In this document: one piece after another, positions 34,715-42,378 of the stretch
How the letters are laid out: each line of letters opens with the position of its first letter
Position numbering within the stretch: position 1 is the first letter of the stretch
Source: Intestinimonas butyriciproducens
GTDB lineage: Bacteria > Bacillota > Clostridia > Oscillospirales > Oscillospiraceae
Direction of reading: 5' to 3'
Length of the DNA stretch: 64,000 bases
NCBI RefSeq assembly: GCF_004154955.1
Contig: NZ_CP011524.1
Coordinates: 372,001 to 436,000 of the forward strand
Program-made: the position numbers and the translations under genes
Notes under the pieces: model-generated
The model's input: the letters and a program-made list of their open reading frames with translations, nothing else
What the model was told of the DNA's origin: nothing
Databases searched by the model: none

Positions 34715-34817
34715 CTCACTGCACACCTTGACATCATCATTTTCCTGTTTGCAGTTACTTGCATGACGACACCTCTTTTCTTTCTGTTTTTGTTCCGTTG
34801 CGCTCTACTATGGTTTC

Positions 34818-34862
34818 ATTTTACCGGGTGCCGCTGTTTTGCGCCCTACCCGCAGCGGGTAG
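34818..34862 (-). promoter_or_regulatory. Promoter of the envelope operon with 17-bp palindromic operator
   Basis: CTACCCGCAGCGGGTAG (34846-34862) lies exactly 22 nt upstream of a minus-strand TAAAAT -10 (34818-34823). The operator is centred near -43 and no good -35 is present, which fits an activator-dependent promoter. The same arrangement occurs at 40229-40273 and 48406-48450. Confidence 0.72.
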
Positions 34863-34884
34863 TATTTCGGACAAAACGCAAAAA

Positions 34885-34910
34885 AGCGGAGCGGCATTTA
34901 CCGCTCCGCT
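34885..34910 (-). terminator. Intrinsic terminator of the SLH protein gene
   Basis: AGCGGAGCGG pairs with CCGCTCCGCT (10 bp, 6-nt loop) and is followed on the minus strand by TTTTTGCG, 20 bp after the stop. Confidence 0.8.
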
Positions 34911-34929
34911 TGGTAAGAATATCCTGTTA

Positions 34930-37900
34930 TTATTCCATATACCGATAGAGGAAAGTGACAATCTGGGCGCGGGTGCAGTTGTTATCCGAACCAAACAGGC
35001 CATTGCCGATCCCGCCGGTGATGCCCTTGTTCGCCGCCCATGTGACCGCGTCGGCATAGTAAGCGCCGGCCTTTACATCGCTGAATACACTTCCTCCGCT
35101 GACCGCAGGGCTGCCCGCCGCACGGTACAGGAAGGTGACGATCTGAGCGCGGGTACAGGTAGCGTCGGGGCTGAACTTACCGCCGCCCGTGCCGCTGGTG
35201 ATGCCGTTCTCAACGGCCCAGGCCACCGCTTTGGCATAGTAGGCATCCGCGGGGACATCGGCAAAGCTGTTCATGCTTTTGGGGGCGGGAGATCCGGCAG
35301 CCCTCCACAGGAAGGTGACCGCCTGGGCGCGGGTACAGATGCCGTTGGGGGCGAAGGTAGTGGCGCTGGTGCCGCCGGTGATGCCCTTGTCCGCAGCCCA
35401 GATCACAGCGTTCTCATAATAAGCGCCGGAGGGAATGTCCGTGAAGGGATGCTTGCCGGCAGGCTGCTCGACCTTGAACCTGCCCGCTACGGTAACCTTG
35501 CCGGACGGCATAGTAAAGACATACTTGCCGTTTTTCTCAGTCAGCTTGATCTCCTTGTCCTTGCCGTCCAGAACGGTGAGGGTATCCAGCACATAGCCCT
35601 TGTCGGGATCGACCGTCAGGGTGACGGTGGTGCCCTTGGAGGCGGACTTGTGGCTGGCGGTCACATCGCCGTTCTTGGCGCTCTTCACAGTGATGGAATA
35701 GGTGGTGACACCGCCGCCGCCACCGCCGGTGGAGGCGTTCTTCTCGAAGATCGCCATGATCTCGACAGCCTCGGCAGGCATGGTGAACTTGTTGTCCGTG
35801 ATGGCCACGCCGCCCTTGACGACCTGCCACTCCTTGAAGTGATAGCCGCTGTCGGCCTTGGCGGTCAGCTTGATCTCTGTCCCGGCGACTGCCTTGGCGT
35901 GATCCGCAGAAGCGGAGCCGTTGCCGCCACTGGTCACGGTGACGGTGTACTCGGTGAGCTTGGGGATGCTCTCGGTCTTGGTGGCCGTGCAGGCAGAGCA
36001 CTTGTAATGACGAGTCCCCTCCGTGGTCACGGTGGGCGCAACCTCGCTAACGAATACCCAGCTGTGGTTCTCGGTCTTTACATAGCCGCAATCGGTGCAG
36101 GTGCCGGTATGGGTGCCGTCGCCATTGTCCGTCCAGCTGGTGATGCTGTGCGGGACTTCCTCGTAAGAACCGTCGTTCGCCGTGCAGTAACGGATATGCG
36201 TATCAGGCGTTGCAAAGATCCAGTTACCGCCATAGGTGTGCGTATGGGGCCCAGTCAGTGCCGGGAAGGTGTATCTGAGGGTCACGCTACCGTCCGTATT
36301 CTTGGTAACGTCAGCCATGTGGCCGTTGATGGTAAATACCGCATCGCTTGCGAAGGTATAGCCATCGTTTGCGGTCAGCGTAACGGTTGCGGTATACTCC
36401 TTCGCCTCAAATGCTGCATCAGTGGGGTTCCACGTCACAGCGGAAGCCGTGCAGTGAGCAGTACCGGCAACCGTCGCCGTGGTGTCGGGCGCAACGCCGT
36501 AGGCCGGAGGCGTGATGCTGACGGCTGCGCCGTTCACGGTCTTATCGTCGGCAGCGGCGGGCAGCTTGTAGGTTACGGTGATCGCGCCGTCCGGACTCTC
36601 GTCAATCCGGGTTGCGGCCGTCGGATTCTTAATGGTGGTGTGTGCCAGAACGTATTCATTCACAGCAGGGATGGTCAGCCTGTAGGTCTGTCCGGCCTGC
36701 GCGATCACGCTCACGCTCTCGCCGGTGACAGCACTATTGTGAATCACACAGCTGGGGCCGCCCCACCACGCCATTGTCTCGCTACCGTAACAGTCCTTTA
36801 CGAAATTGCCAGCGCCAATACCTTCAAAATCGGCCCACGTTGTCTTGAGATCGTCGCCGGCCTTCAGCTCCGGCAGGGTGATGTTCAGCTCGCCCTCGTT
36901 TCTTGCGGTGATCACAAACGTGATCTGAACCCTGCTGGCACCGGCGCTATCGTCATCAGGCGCCTGAGTATACCAGCCCCAACCTTCGGGGACATTCGGA
37001 TCATCATACGAAGGTCTCTTGCTGTCATAATACCACCGCCGGACACCGTACTGTTCGATGGTGATGCCTTCCATGTCGGTGTAGAGCTTGAAGTTCTCCT
37101 GGTTGGTTTTGAAATCTTCGTAGAATGCATAGCCGTCCTTGGCGTCAAGCGTCAAATGGGCCTTGTACTTAGCGCCGGTCTTGAACTCATGCTCATAACT
37201 AGAGTAATCCGCATCCGGTACGAGCCAAAGAGTTCCAGTTGCCGTAGTCCACTTTGCAAAGTCGGGATTTGTGGCAGGCTCTTCATAGGCTTCCGGGTTT
37301 GTTGCGGACAGCTTGACCTTTTCGCTGCCGGTCGCGATAGAGAAGGACGGATACGGGATCGTATCATCGCGCTTGGTCAGCTTATAAAAATACTCATCCG
37401 TATCGGCATCCTTGACTTTTTCGTCGCCTTCCTGATACACAAAGTTATGCGGTCTCATGCCGTCCATGGGGTAGTTTTCCATGTTCAGCACAAGGCTGGT
37501 GACGTGCTTCACGCCGGAGTAGTCAATGGTGGTCTCGGTATAGCCGCAGCCACTGGTGCAGGAGCGGTTATATACCACGCCGCCGCTCGGAAGCGTAGCG
37601 CCCGGGACCCAACCGCCCATGTTGTGCTTTTCGCTGGTGTTCATCATCTTCTGGCCGCAGGAGCAGGCCTCCCAGTGATACTTGGCGTTATAGCTCACGT
37701 GATCTGCCTTATGCCGGTGAACTACATCCAGGGGGAAGCTGTAATTGAGCGCACCGTCGCCATCGACGTAGCCGATGACATCCACGCCGCCGAACTTCAG
37801 GGTCGTGATCTTGCCGTTCTCGCCGCTAAAGGTATAGCCATCCGGGGCGGGAATCGTAAAGGAGACATGGTTGATGCCCTCTTTGATGTTGGTGGGGTCC

Positions 37901-39573
37901 CACGTTACATCAGGGTTGATTGCCACGGGCTTTCCGTTTTTGTCCGTTGCTTCGAAGCTCAATTCACCCGGCGCACCGACGTCAGCCTTGTCCACGTTGA
38001 ACGAAACGGTAGAAATGAAGGTATCTGCCGCTTCGCTCACCACCAGCTTAACGATATGCTCGTTGCTTATGATACCGACGGAGCTGCCGTTCTTATCCAG
38101 ATTCAGCTGCAAATCATAGGAATAGACCTTGGGGTGTGCACCTTTCTCAATGGTGATCGTATGCGAGGTTTTATCGGCATCGATGGTATCTGTCTGCTGT
38201 ACCGCGGAAGAACCGGAGATATAATGCTCGCACTTGGTTCGATAGGTATAGCCCGCATTTACCAAATCACTCGCCAGAGGATACCACTCGAACTTGAGGG
38301 TATGCGCTTTGTCGTTGGTCAGATTCTCAACGGTGCCCTTCCAGTCCTTGAAGTAGTTGATGGGGTTGCCGTCCAGCGTGACGGACTTCATGCCCCATGC
38401 GTTGGGGATGACCTCGATGGGGCCCTTCAGGTTGAGATTCAGGTAGTAACCATCCGTGTCGGCATATTTCACGCGCGAGCCGATGTTCTCGGAGGTATAG
38501 ATATTCCCGTTCAGCTTTATCGCGCTGTTCGGGAAGAGCTTCATAGCATATTTTATCGCCTTCTGCCTGCCCTGTGCAGTGTACCATCCGTCTGCGGTGA
38601 CACTGCGAATATCGAGCTTGAGATTCTGGCCGGACGCGTCAAATACGCCGCTTTTGATCAGCATCGCCGGCTCGTTCCCCTCATAAGAGAGTAATTTTAT
38701 GCCTTTGGCAACATAAAGGCCATCGTTGAAGCGCGCCCCGTCTATGACCATCTGCGTCTTATTTTTCAGCAGGCCGGTCACCGCAAACGGGAAGTTGAAC
38801 ACGCCGCCGTTGAGGAGAACGCGCGGCTCCGCATCTCCCTCTCTCCATGACAGCTCATCTGTCCAGACTATGCCGTTGAAGGTGCCGCCGTTGACCGTGA
38901 GCTGCGAATAGCGCAGCAGCAGCGCCGTCGGCATATACTGAACCCCCGATATGGTGTTCCTTTCCCTGTTGTTCCAATCGTATGCGCAGTTGATCGTGCC
39001 GCCGTTGATCGTGATCTGCGGGCGCTCACCGCCCTTGAACGGAACAAAATAGTTGTCGCTGATGCAGCCGTTGTTTCCATAGGCTCCCGATTTCAGCGGA
39101 TTCAGCCTTGTCAGCGTGCCGCCGTTCATTGTGAATTTGGCAGGCGCGCCAGCACTGTCGGGGCTTATCATGATGATGCAGTGCCCCTTGGAGTCCCTCG
39201 CAAATTCAACCTCGATCGCGCCGCCGCCCTTGCTGTCGTACAGCGTGAATTCGCCGGAGCGAATTGTGATCAGGTTGTAAAACTCCGCCCGCTTGCTTGC
39301 GTCGATCCTGATCTTATGGCCGTTCAGGTCCAGTTTTTGGCTTTTCTTTATAATGATCGCATCATCATCATATCCCGTCGTATAATCGATGTCATTTTCC
39401 AGCGTGAGATCTCTTGAAGTGGGCGAACTGAGATAGCTTTTAAACCCGCTCCAGTCCTTGATGTTGCCGTATCCGTAAGTATCGTCCGCCGCGCTCGCCG
39501 TCACGCCCATGGCGGGCACGAGAGAGAGCAGCATCACCAGCGTCAGCAGTAAACTGGTAATTCGTTTTCTCAT
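34930..39573 (-). CDS. Very large SLH-anchored surface protein
   Basis: The 1547-residue product has a signal peptide (cleavage near V-T-A-S-A-A), an N-terminal beta-helix-like region (about 30-330) with repeated N-G-G-T strands, several beta domains, two Cys-pair modules (C-S-C-G near 640; C-T-D-C-G and C-S-A-C around 1150-1190), two InlB/bacterial-repeat-like domains (I-K-L-T-A-K-A-D-S-G-Y; V-T-L-T-V-D-P-D-K-G-Y) and three SLH domains from about 1375 to the end (F-T-D-I, F-A-D-V, F-S-D-V). SLH domains bind pyruvylated secondary wall polymer. It may be an adhesin or structural layer protein. A TAGGAGGAAGATAGAAC site precedes the ATG. Confidence 0.88.
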   Translation of the reverse strand: MRKRITSLLLTLVMLLSLVPAMGVTASAADDTYGYGNIKDWSGFKSYLSSPTSRDLTLENDIDYTTGYDDDAIIIKKSQKLDLNGHKIRIDASKRAEFYNLITIRSGEFTLYDSKGGGAIEVEFARDSKGHCIIMISPDSAGAPAKFTMNGGTLTRLNPLKSGAYGNNGCISDNYFVPFKGGERPQITINGGTINCAYDWNNRERNTISGVQYMPTALLLRYSQLTVNGGTFNGIVWTDELSWREGDAEPRVLLNGGVFNFPFAVTGLLKNKTQMVIDGARFNDGLYVAKGIKLLSYEGNEPAMLIKSGVFDASGQNLKLDIRSVTADGWYTAQGRQKAIKYAMKLFPNSAIKLNGNIYTSENIGSRVKYADTDGYYLNLNLKGPIEVIPNAWGMKSVTLDGNPINYFKDWKGTVENLTNDKAHTLKFEWYPLASDLVNAGYTYRTKCEHYISGSSAVQQTDTIDADKTSHTITIEKGAHPKVYSYDLQLNLDKNGSSVGIISNEHIVKLVVSEAADTFISTVSFNVDKADVGAPGELSFEATDKNGKPVAINPDVTWDPTNIKEGINHVSFTIPAPDGYTFSGENGKITTLKFGGVDVIGYVDGDGALNYSFPLDVVHRHKADHVSYNAKYHWEACSCGQKMMNTSEKHNMGGWVPGATLPSGGVVYNRSCTSGCGYTETTIDYSGVKHVTSLVLNMENYPMDGMRPHNFVYQEGDEKVKDADTDEYFYKLTKRDDTIPYPSFSIATGSEKVKLSATNPEAYEEPATNPDFAKWTTATGTLWLVPDADYSSYEHEFKTGAKYKAHLTLDAKDGYAFYEDFKTNQENFKLYTDMEGITIEQYGVRRWYYDSKRPSYDDPNVPEGWGWYTQAPDDDSAGASRVQITFVITARNEGELNITLPELKAGDDLKTTWADFEGIGAGNFVKDCYGSETMAWWGGPSCVIHNSAVTGESVSVIAQAGQTYRLTIPAVNEYVLAHTTIKNPTAATRIDESPDGAITVTYKLPAAADDKTVNGAAVSITPPAYGVAPDTTATVAGTAHCTASAVTWNPTDAAFEAKEYTATVTLTANDGYTFASDAVFTINGHMADVTKNTDGSVTLRYTFPALTGPHTHTYGGNWIFATPDTHIRYCTANDGSYEEVPHSITSWTDNGDGTHTGTCTDCGYVKTENHSWVFVSEVAPTVTTEGTRHYKCSACTATKTESIPKLTEYTVTVTSGGNGSASADHAKAVAGTEIKLTAKADSGYHFKEWQVVKGGVAITDNKFTMPAEAVEIMAIFEKNASTGGGGGGVTTYSITVKSAKNGDVTASHKSASKGTTVTLTVDPDKGYVLDTLTVLDGKDKEIKLTEKNGKYVFTMPSGKVTVAGRFKVEQPAGKHPFTDIPSGAYYENAVIWAADKGITGGTSATTFAPNGICTRAQAVTFLWRAAGSPAPKSMNSFADVPADAYYAKAVAWAVENGITSGTGGGKFSPDATCTRAQIVTFLYRAAGSPAVSGGSVFSDVKAGAYYADAVTWAANKGITGGIGNGLFGSDNNCTRAQIVTFLYRYME

Positions 39574-39721
39574 GTTCTATCTTCCTCCTATTTTGATTGG
39601 ATACCCATTGTCCGCGCATTGTTTCTCGGCGTGCGGCCTCTTTTTTCCTCCCTTCTGCCCCCTAAAACCGCAGCACTTTTTCCGTTGTCTCTTGGTGTTC
39701 GTCGCCAGGCCGTCTTTGTGT

Positions 39722-39795
39722 ATAAAACCGAATCGACCAGAGCCGGATCAACGCCTACCACGGTAGGCGTTGAAATGGGGGGTACCCCCCATTTC
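39722..39795 (-). promoter_or_regulatory. Promoter region of the SLH gene with two stacked palindromes
   Basis: On the minus strand a likely promoter has TTGATC immediately after a palindrome ACGCCTACC-AC-GGTAGGCGT (39751-39770) and TTTTAT at 39722-39727. A second, perfect 24-bp palindrome with GAAATGGGGGG-type arms lies at 39772-39795. The first palindrome is centred near -45. It shares CTACC...GGTAG with the 17-bp operators but has a different centre. The remaining 39574-39721 leader shows no gene. Confidence 0.5.
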
Positions 39796-39814
39796 AAAAT
39801 GATCTTTGCCTATC

Positions 39815-40201
39815 TCAAAGGGATTGCAGACTGGCGGCCAAATAGTCCAGAGATACATCATAAAACACAAAGTCGTCGATCTCGCCCCTACGCTTAGCCT
39901 CGATGGCGCGGCTCACAGCCTCCGGCTGTCCTTCGGGGCACATCAGCATGAGCCGGCAGTGGGGCGTGACTTCCCGCAGCCATGCGCACAGGGCCAGACA
40001 GAAGTCGATGCCGTGATCGCCGTCCTCGGAGACCTCCAGCAGTGCCCCAGAGGCCAGATGGCTGCGGATGGCCACATCCGCGTTGGCATAGTCCGGCTCA
40101 TAGCACAGCTGTATTCCCGGGGCGTCCCGCACTTTCGCCATCAGGCCCTGAGCCAGCGATGCCCGCCGCATAATCAGGAGCACAGTTTTCAGCCTCCCCA
40201 C
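39815..40201 (-). CDS. Stand-alone pseudo-receiver protein, paralogue of 20291-20671
   Basis: About 128 residues of receiver-like fold. The acidic pair and the phosphorylated Asp are both absent (beta-1 is T-V-L-L-I-M; beta-3 is A-D-V-A-I-R-S), so it cannot act as a classical phospho-acceptor. The C-terminal K-R-R-G-E-I-D-D-F-V-F-Y-D-V-S-L nearly repeats that of the 20291 protein. Start is uncertain: GTG 40201 behind AGAAGG, CTG 40192 behind GGGAGGTG (aligning with the paralogue start) or GTG 40183. The mapped -10 at 40229-40234 rules out starts further upstream. Confidence 0.62.
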   Translation of the reverse strand: MGRLKTVLLIMRRASLAQGLMAKVRDAPGIQLCYEPDYANADVAIRSHLASGALLEVSEDGDHGIDFCLALCAWLREVTPHCRLMLMCPEGQPEAVSRAIEAKRRGEIDDFVFYDVSLDYLAASLQSL

Positions 40202-40228
40202 CTCCCATACCTTCTGTATTACAGATTT

Positions 40229-40273
40229 ATTGTAGAGCTTATTTCGAATTTGCACCCTACCCGCTGCGGGTAG
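40229..40273 (-). promoter_or_regulatory. Promoter of the pseudo-receiver gene with 17-bp palindromic operator
   Basis: A perfect palindrome apart from its centre, CTACCCGCTGCGGGTAG (40257-40273), lies exactly 22 nt upstream of a TACAAT -10 (40229-40234). The 5' part of the spacer (GGTGCAAA) resembles that at 34.8 kb (GGCGCAAA). Confidence 0.72.
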
Positions 40274-40294
40274 TCTTTTCCCTGAAACAAAAAA

Positions 40295-40317
40295 TCCACC
40301 GGCACAAAGCCGGTGGA
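40295..40317 (-). terminator. Intrinsic terminator of the two-component operon
   Basis: TCCACCGGC pairs with GCCGGTGGA (9 bp, 5-nt loop) and is followed on the minus strand by TTTTTTG. It lies 16 bp after the response-regulator stop. Confidence 0.8.
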
Positions 40318-40333
40318 TAGGAAGTGCAATTCT

Positions 40334-40951
40334 TTAATACAGGGGATTGATCCAGCCGTTGGAGATCATGTAGAAGGCCAGATCCACCGCCTTGGAAAAG
40401 CCGGTCTTGCCCAGCATGTTCATCTTGTGATACTTGACGGTGTTTTCACTGATAAACAGCTCCTGGGCGATCTCTTTGTTGGTCATGTGTCTGCACATCA
40501 GCCGGAGTACCTCCATCTCCCGGTCGGTGAGGGGAGCCTCTCCCTGGGGCATGGGAATGGTCCTGGGCTCCGGGAAGCTGCTGCCCCCCGCCATCACCGT
40601 CCGGGCCACCTCCAGAAAATCGTGCAGGCTCCGGCTTTTGTAGACAAAGCCGTTGGCCCCGGCGGCCCTGGCCCGGGGGATATAGGTGATCTCGTCAAAG
40701 GCGGTCATGACGATGATCTTGACCTCCGGATCTGTTTTGCGGATGGCCTCCACCGCCTTCAGCCCAGAGGCGCCGCCCTCGGTGCAAACGTCCATCAGCA
40801 CCAGGTCGGGGTGCAGGTGGCGGCAGAAATCCAGGGCGTAGTCGGCATTGGGCACTTCTCCTACCACAGAAAAGTCTCCCGCAGCCGTCAGCGCCGTGGT
40901 CAGGGACTCCCGCATAGATGCGTGGTCCTCCACGATCAGCACTTTAGCCAT
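40334..40951 (-). CDS. NarL/LuxR-family response regulator
   Basis: The 205-residue protein has a full receiver domain (acidic pair E-D at 8-9, phospho-Asp 54 in V-L-M-D-V, Thr in V-M-T-A-F, Lys in F-V-Y-K-S) and a C-terminal GerE/LuxR HTH (about 140-195; L-T-D-R-E-M-E-V-L-R, N-K-E-I-A-Q-E-L, S-E-N-T-V-K-Y-H). It overlaps the kinase gene by 16 bp and follows GGAGGCTGAGCGAAC. It should be phosphorylated by the adjacent kinase and is a main candidate for binding the 17-bp palindromes. Confidence 0.93.
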   Translation of the reverse strand: MAKVLIVEDHASMRESLTTALTAAGDFSVVGEVPNADYALDFCRHLHPDLVLMDVCTEGGASGLKAVEAIRKTDPEVKIIVMTAFDEITYIPRARAAGANGFVYKSRSLHDFLEVARTVMAGGSSFPEPRTIPMPQGEAPLTDREMEVLRLMCRHMTNKEIAQELFISENTVKYHKMNMLGKTGFSKAVDLAFYMISNGWINPLY

Positions 40952-42378
40952 GTTCGCTCAGCCTCCTTTGGAACAGAGAGTTCAATGCGGAACCGGGGGG
41001 AGGTGTAGAGCTCCATGCTGCCTCCCAGCCGGGCCATGCGGCGGCGCATCCCGCCGATGCCGCCGCCCTCCCGGATGGGTCCGGCGGGCGGGATACCGTT
41101 GTCGGTGACCGTCATGCGCCAGCAGTCATTCTGGAAAAAGTGGAACTGGATGCGGGTGGCATACCCGTGGCGCACGGCGTTGGTGACACATTCCACGGCG
41201 ATCTCGGCAAAACTGTCCGCCACCGCCCCATCCTCCGGCAGCGCGCCCTGGAACTCCACCGACACCTCCATGCCCTGGAAGGTCTCCCGCAGCATCTCCA
41301 GACGATGAGCAGGGCTGGGCGTGGGATCTTCCCGGAGGGCCGTGGGAAGGCTGCGGGCAAAGTCCAGCAGCAGCGACTCATCCATCTGCCGGTCATCCCG
41401 CAGCGCCCGGAGCAGCAGGCTGATCCGCTGTCCCAAAAGGTCATGTACCCTCGCCTTGCTTCGGGCGATCTCCTCCGCTTCACAGATGGCCTGTAAATGC
41501 GCAATGGTGCTGCGAAGCTCCTGTCCGCGCTGCTCCAGCGCCTGGTTTTGCCGGGCAAGAAAGGTCACCGCGTCCCAATGCTCCGTGACATCATCGGCAG
41601 TCAGCAGAAGCATGGTCCGGCGCCCCATGGGGAGCTCATGGGCGGAAAAGCTCCATACGGAGGAATCGGGGAGGCGAAACACCTGCTGTCCACCCAGAAC
41701 TTCCCGTGCGCAGCCGCCGCACAGCGGGCCGCACTCCAGCAGCCGCTGAAACAGCCTTCCGTCCTGTACCGGCTGCCCCGTCATCTGCCGTGCCAGCGCC
41801 TCCATGCTGCGGTTGCACAGCAGGAGCTCCCCCGACCGCCGAAAGAACAGCAAACCGGTATGCAGGGTATCAATGGCTTCCTTGACAGATACGGAGGAGA
41901 GCTGGGTGTAGAGCTCCCGCCGGCGCAACAGGCAGATATGTACGCTGCGCAGCAGGAAGAACGCCATACTCATCAGAAAAAAGACGGGATAGGCGGGCCC
42001 TGTGACCGTCTCTGTCAGGGGGAGCAGGACAGCCGCCCCGCCCACGGCAAAAAACGGCCAGATCAGTTCCATCCCCACCGCGGCGGTGGTTCCCAGCACC
42101 GCAGTCAGCAAAAACACCGCCTGCCGGACAAGGTCGTAGGCGCTGGGCGCCAAAAAGCCGCAGAACAGCCCATACTGCACCTGTGCAAGAAGGGCGGCGA
42201 AGAGGAACAGCACCCCGAGGATGGCGCACTCCATCCCATTTTCCACCCGGCGCACCCAGCCGGTGGGCAGACGTCGGATGCTGTAAGAGATGGCCCTTGT
42301 TTGAAACACGATGCACAGGGCGGCCGCCATCACCAATGTGGTCAGCGCCCAATGGGGAAACCGGTAAAATTCAGCCAC
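40936..42378 (-). CDS. NarX/DesK-type sensor histidine kinase
   Basis: The 480-residue kinase has about six N-terminal membrane helices, a PAS-like region (about 185-280), a coiled coil, an H-box (A-R-V-H-D-L-L-G-Q-R) and a HATPase domain with N-box E-C-V-T-N-A-V-R-H-G, D-N-G and G-G-G-I-G-G-M-R-R-R. It partners the response regulator. The real start is GTG 42378, since GGGAGG lies 8 nt upstream; it overlaps the preceding gene by 8 bp. The membrane part suggests sensing of an envelope or lipophilic signal. Confidence 0.87.
   Translation of the reverse strand: MAEFYRFPHWALTTLVMAAALCIVFQTRAISYSIRRLPTGWVRRVENGMECAILGVLFLFAALLAQVQYGLFCGFLAPSAYDLVRQAVFLLTAVLGTTAAVGMELIWPFFAVGGAAVLLPLTETVTGPAYPVFFLMSMAFFLLRSVHICLLRRRELYTQLSSVSVKEAIDTLHTGLLFFRRSGELLLCNRSMEALARQMTGQPVQDGRLFQRLLECGPLCGGCAREVLGGQQVFRLPDSSVWSFSAHELPMGRRTMLLLTADDVTEHWDAVTFLARQNQALEQRGQELRSTIAHLQAICEAEEIARSKARVHDLLGQRISLLLRALRDDRQMDESLLLDFARSLPTALREDPTPSPAHRLEMLRETFQGMEVSVEFQGALPEDGAVADSFAEIAVECVTNAVRHGYATRIQFHFFQNDCWRMTVTDNGIPPAGPIREGGGIGGMRRRMARLGGSMELYTSPRFRIELSVPKEAERTWLKC

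Noticed and set aside
34930-36000. Repeats in the SLH gene as a CRISPR-like array
   Set aside because: They are coding repeats of three SLH domains with divergent codons, and no spacer pattern is present.
34759-38694. A 1311-codon open frame on the plus strand
   Set aside because: It is exactly antisense to the SLH protein gene, has no ribosome site, and its low-complexity Gly/Ala/Val-rich product fits a codon-bias shadow.
39772-39795. 24-bp palindrome as a terminator of the pseudo-receiver gene
   Set aside because: No T-run follows it on the minus strand; a promoter element for the SLH gene or a cruciform is as likely.
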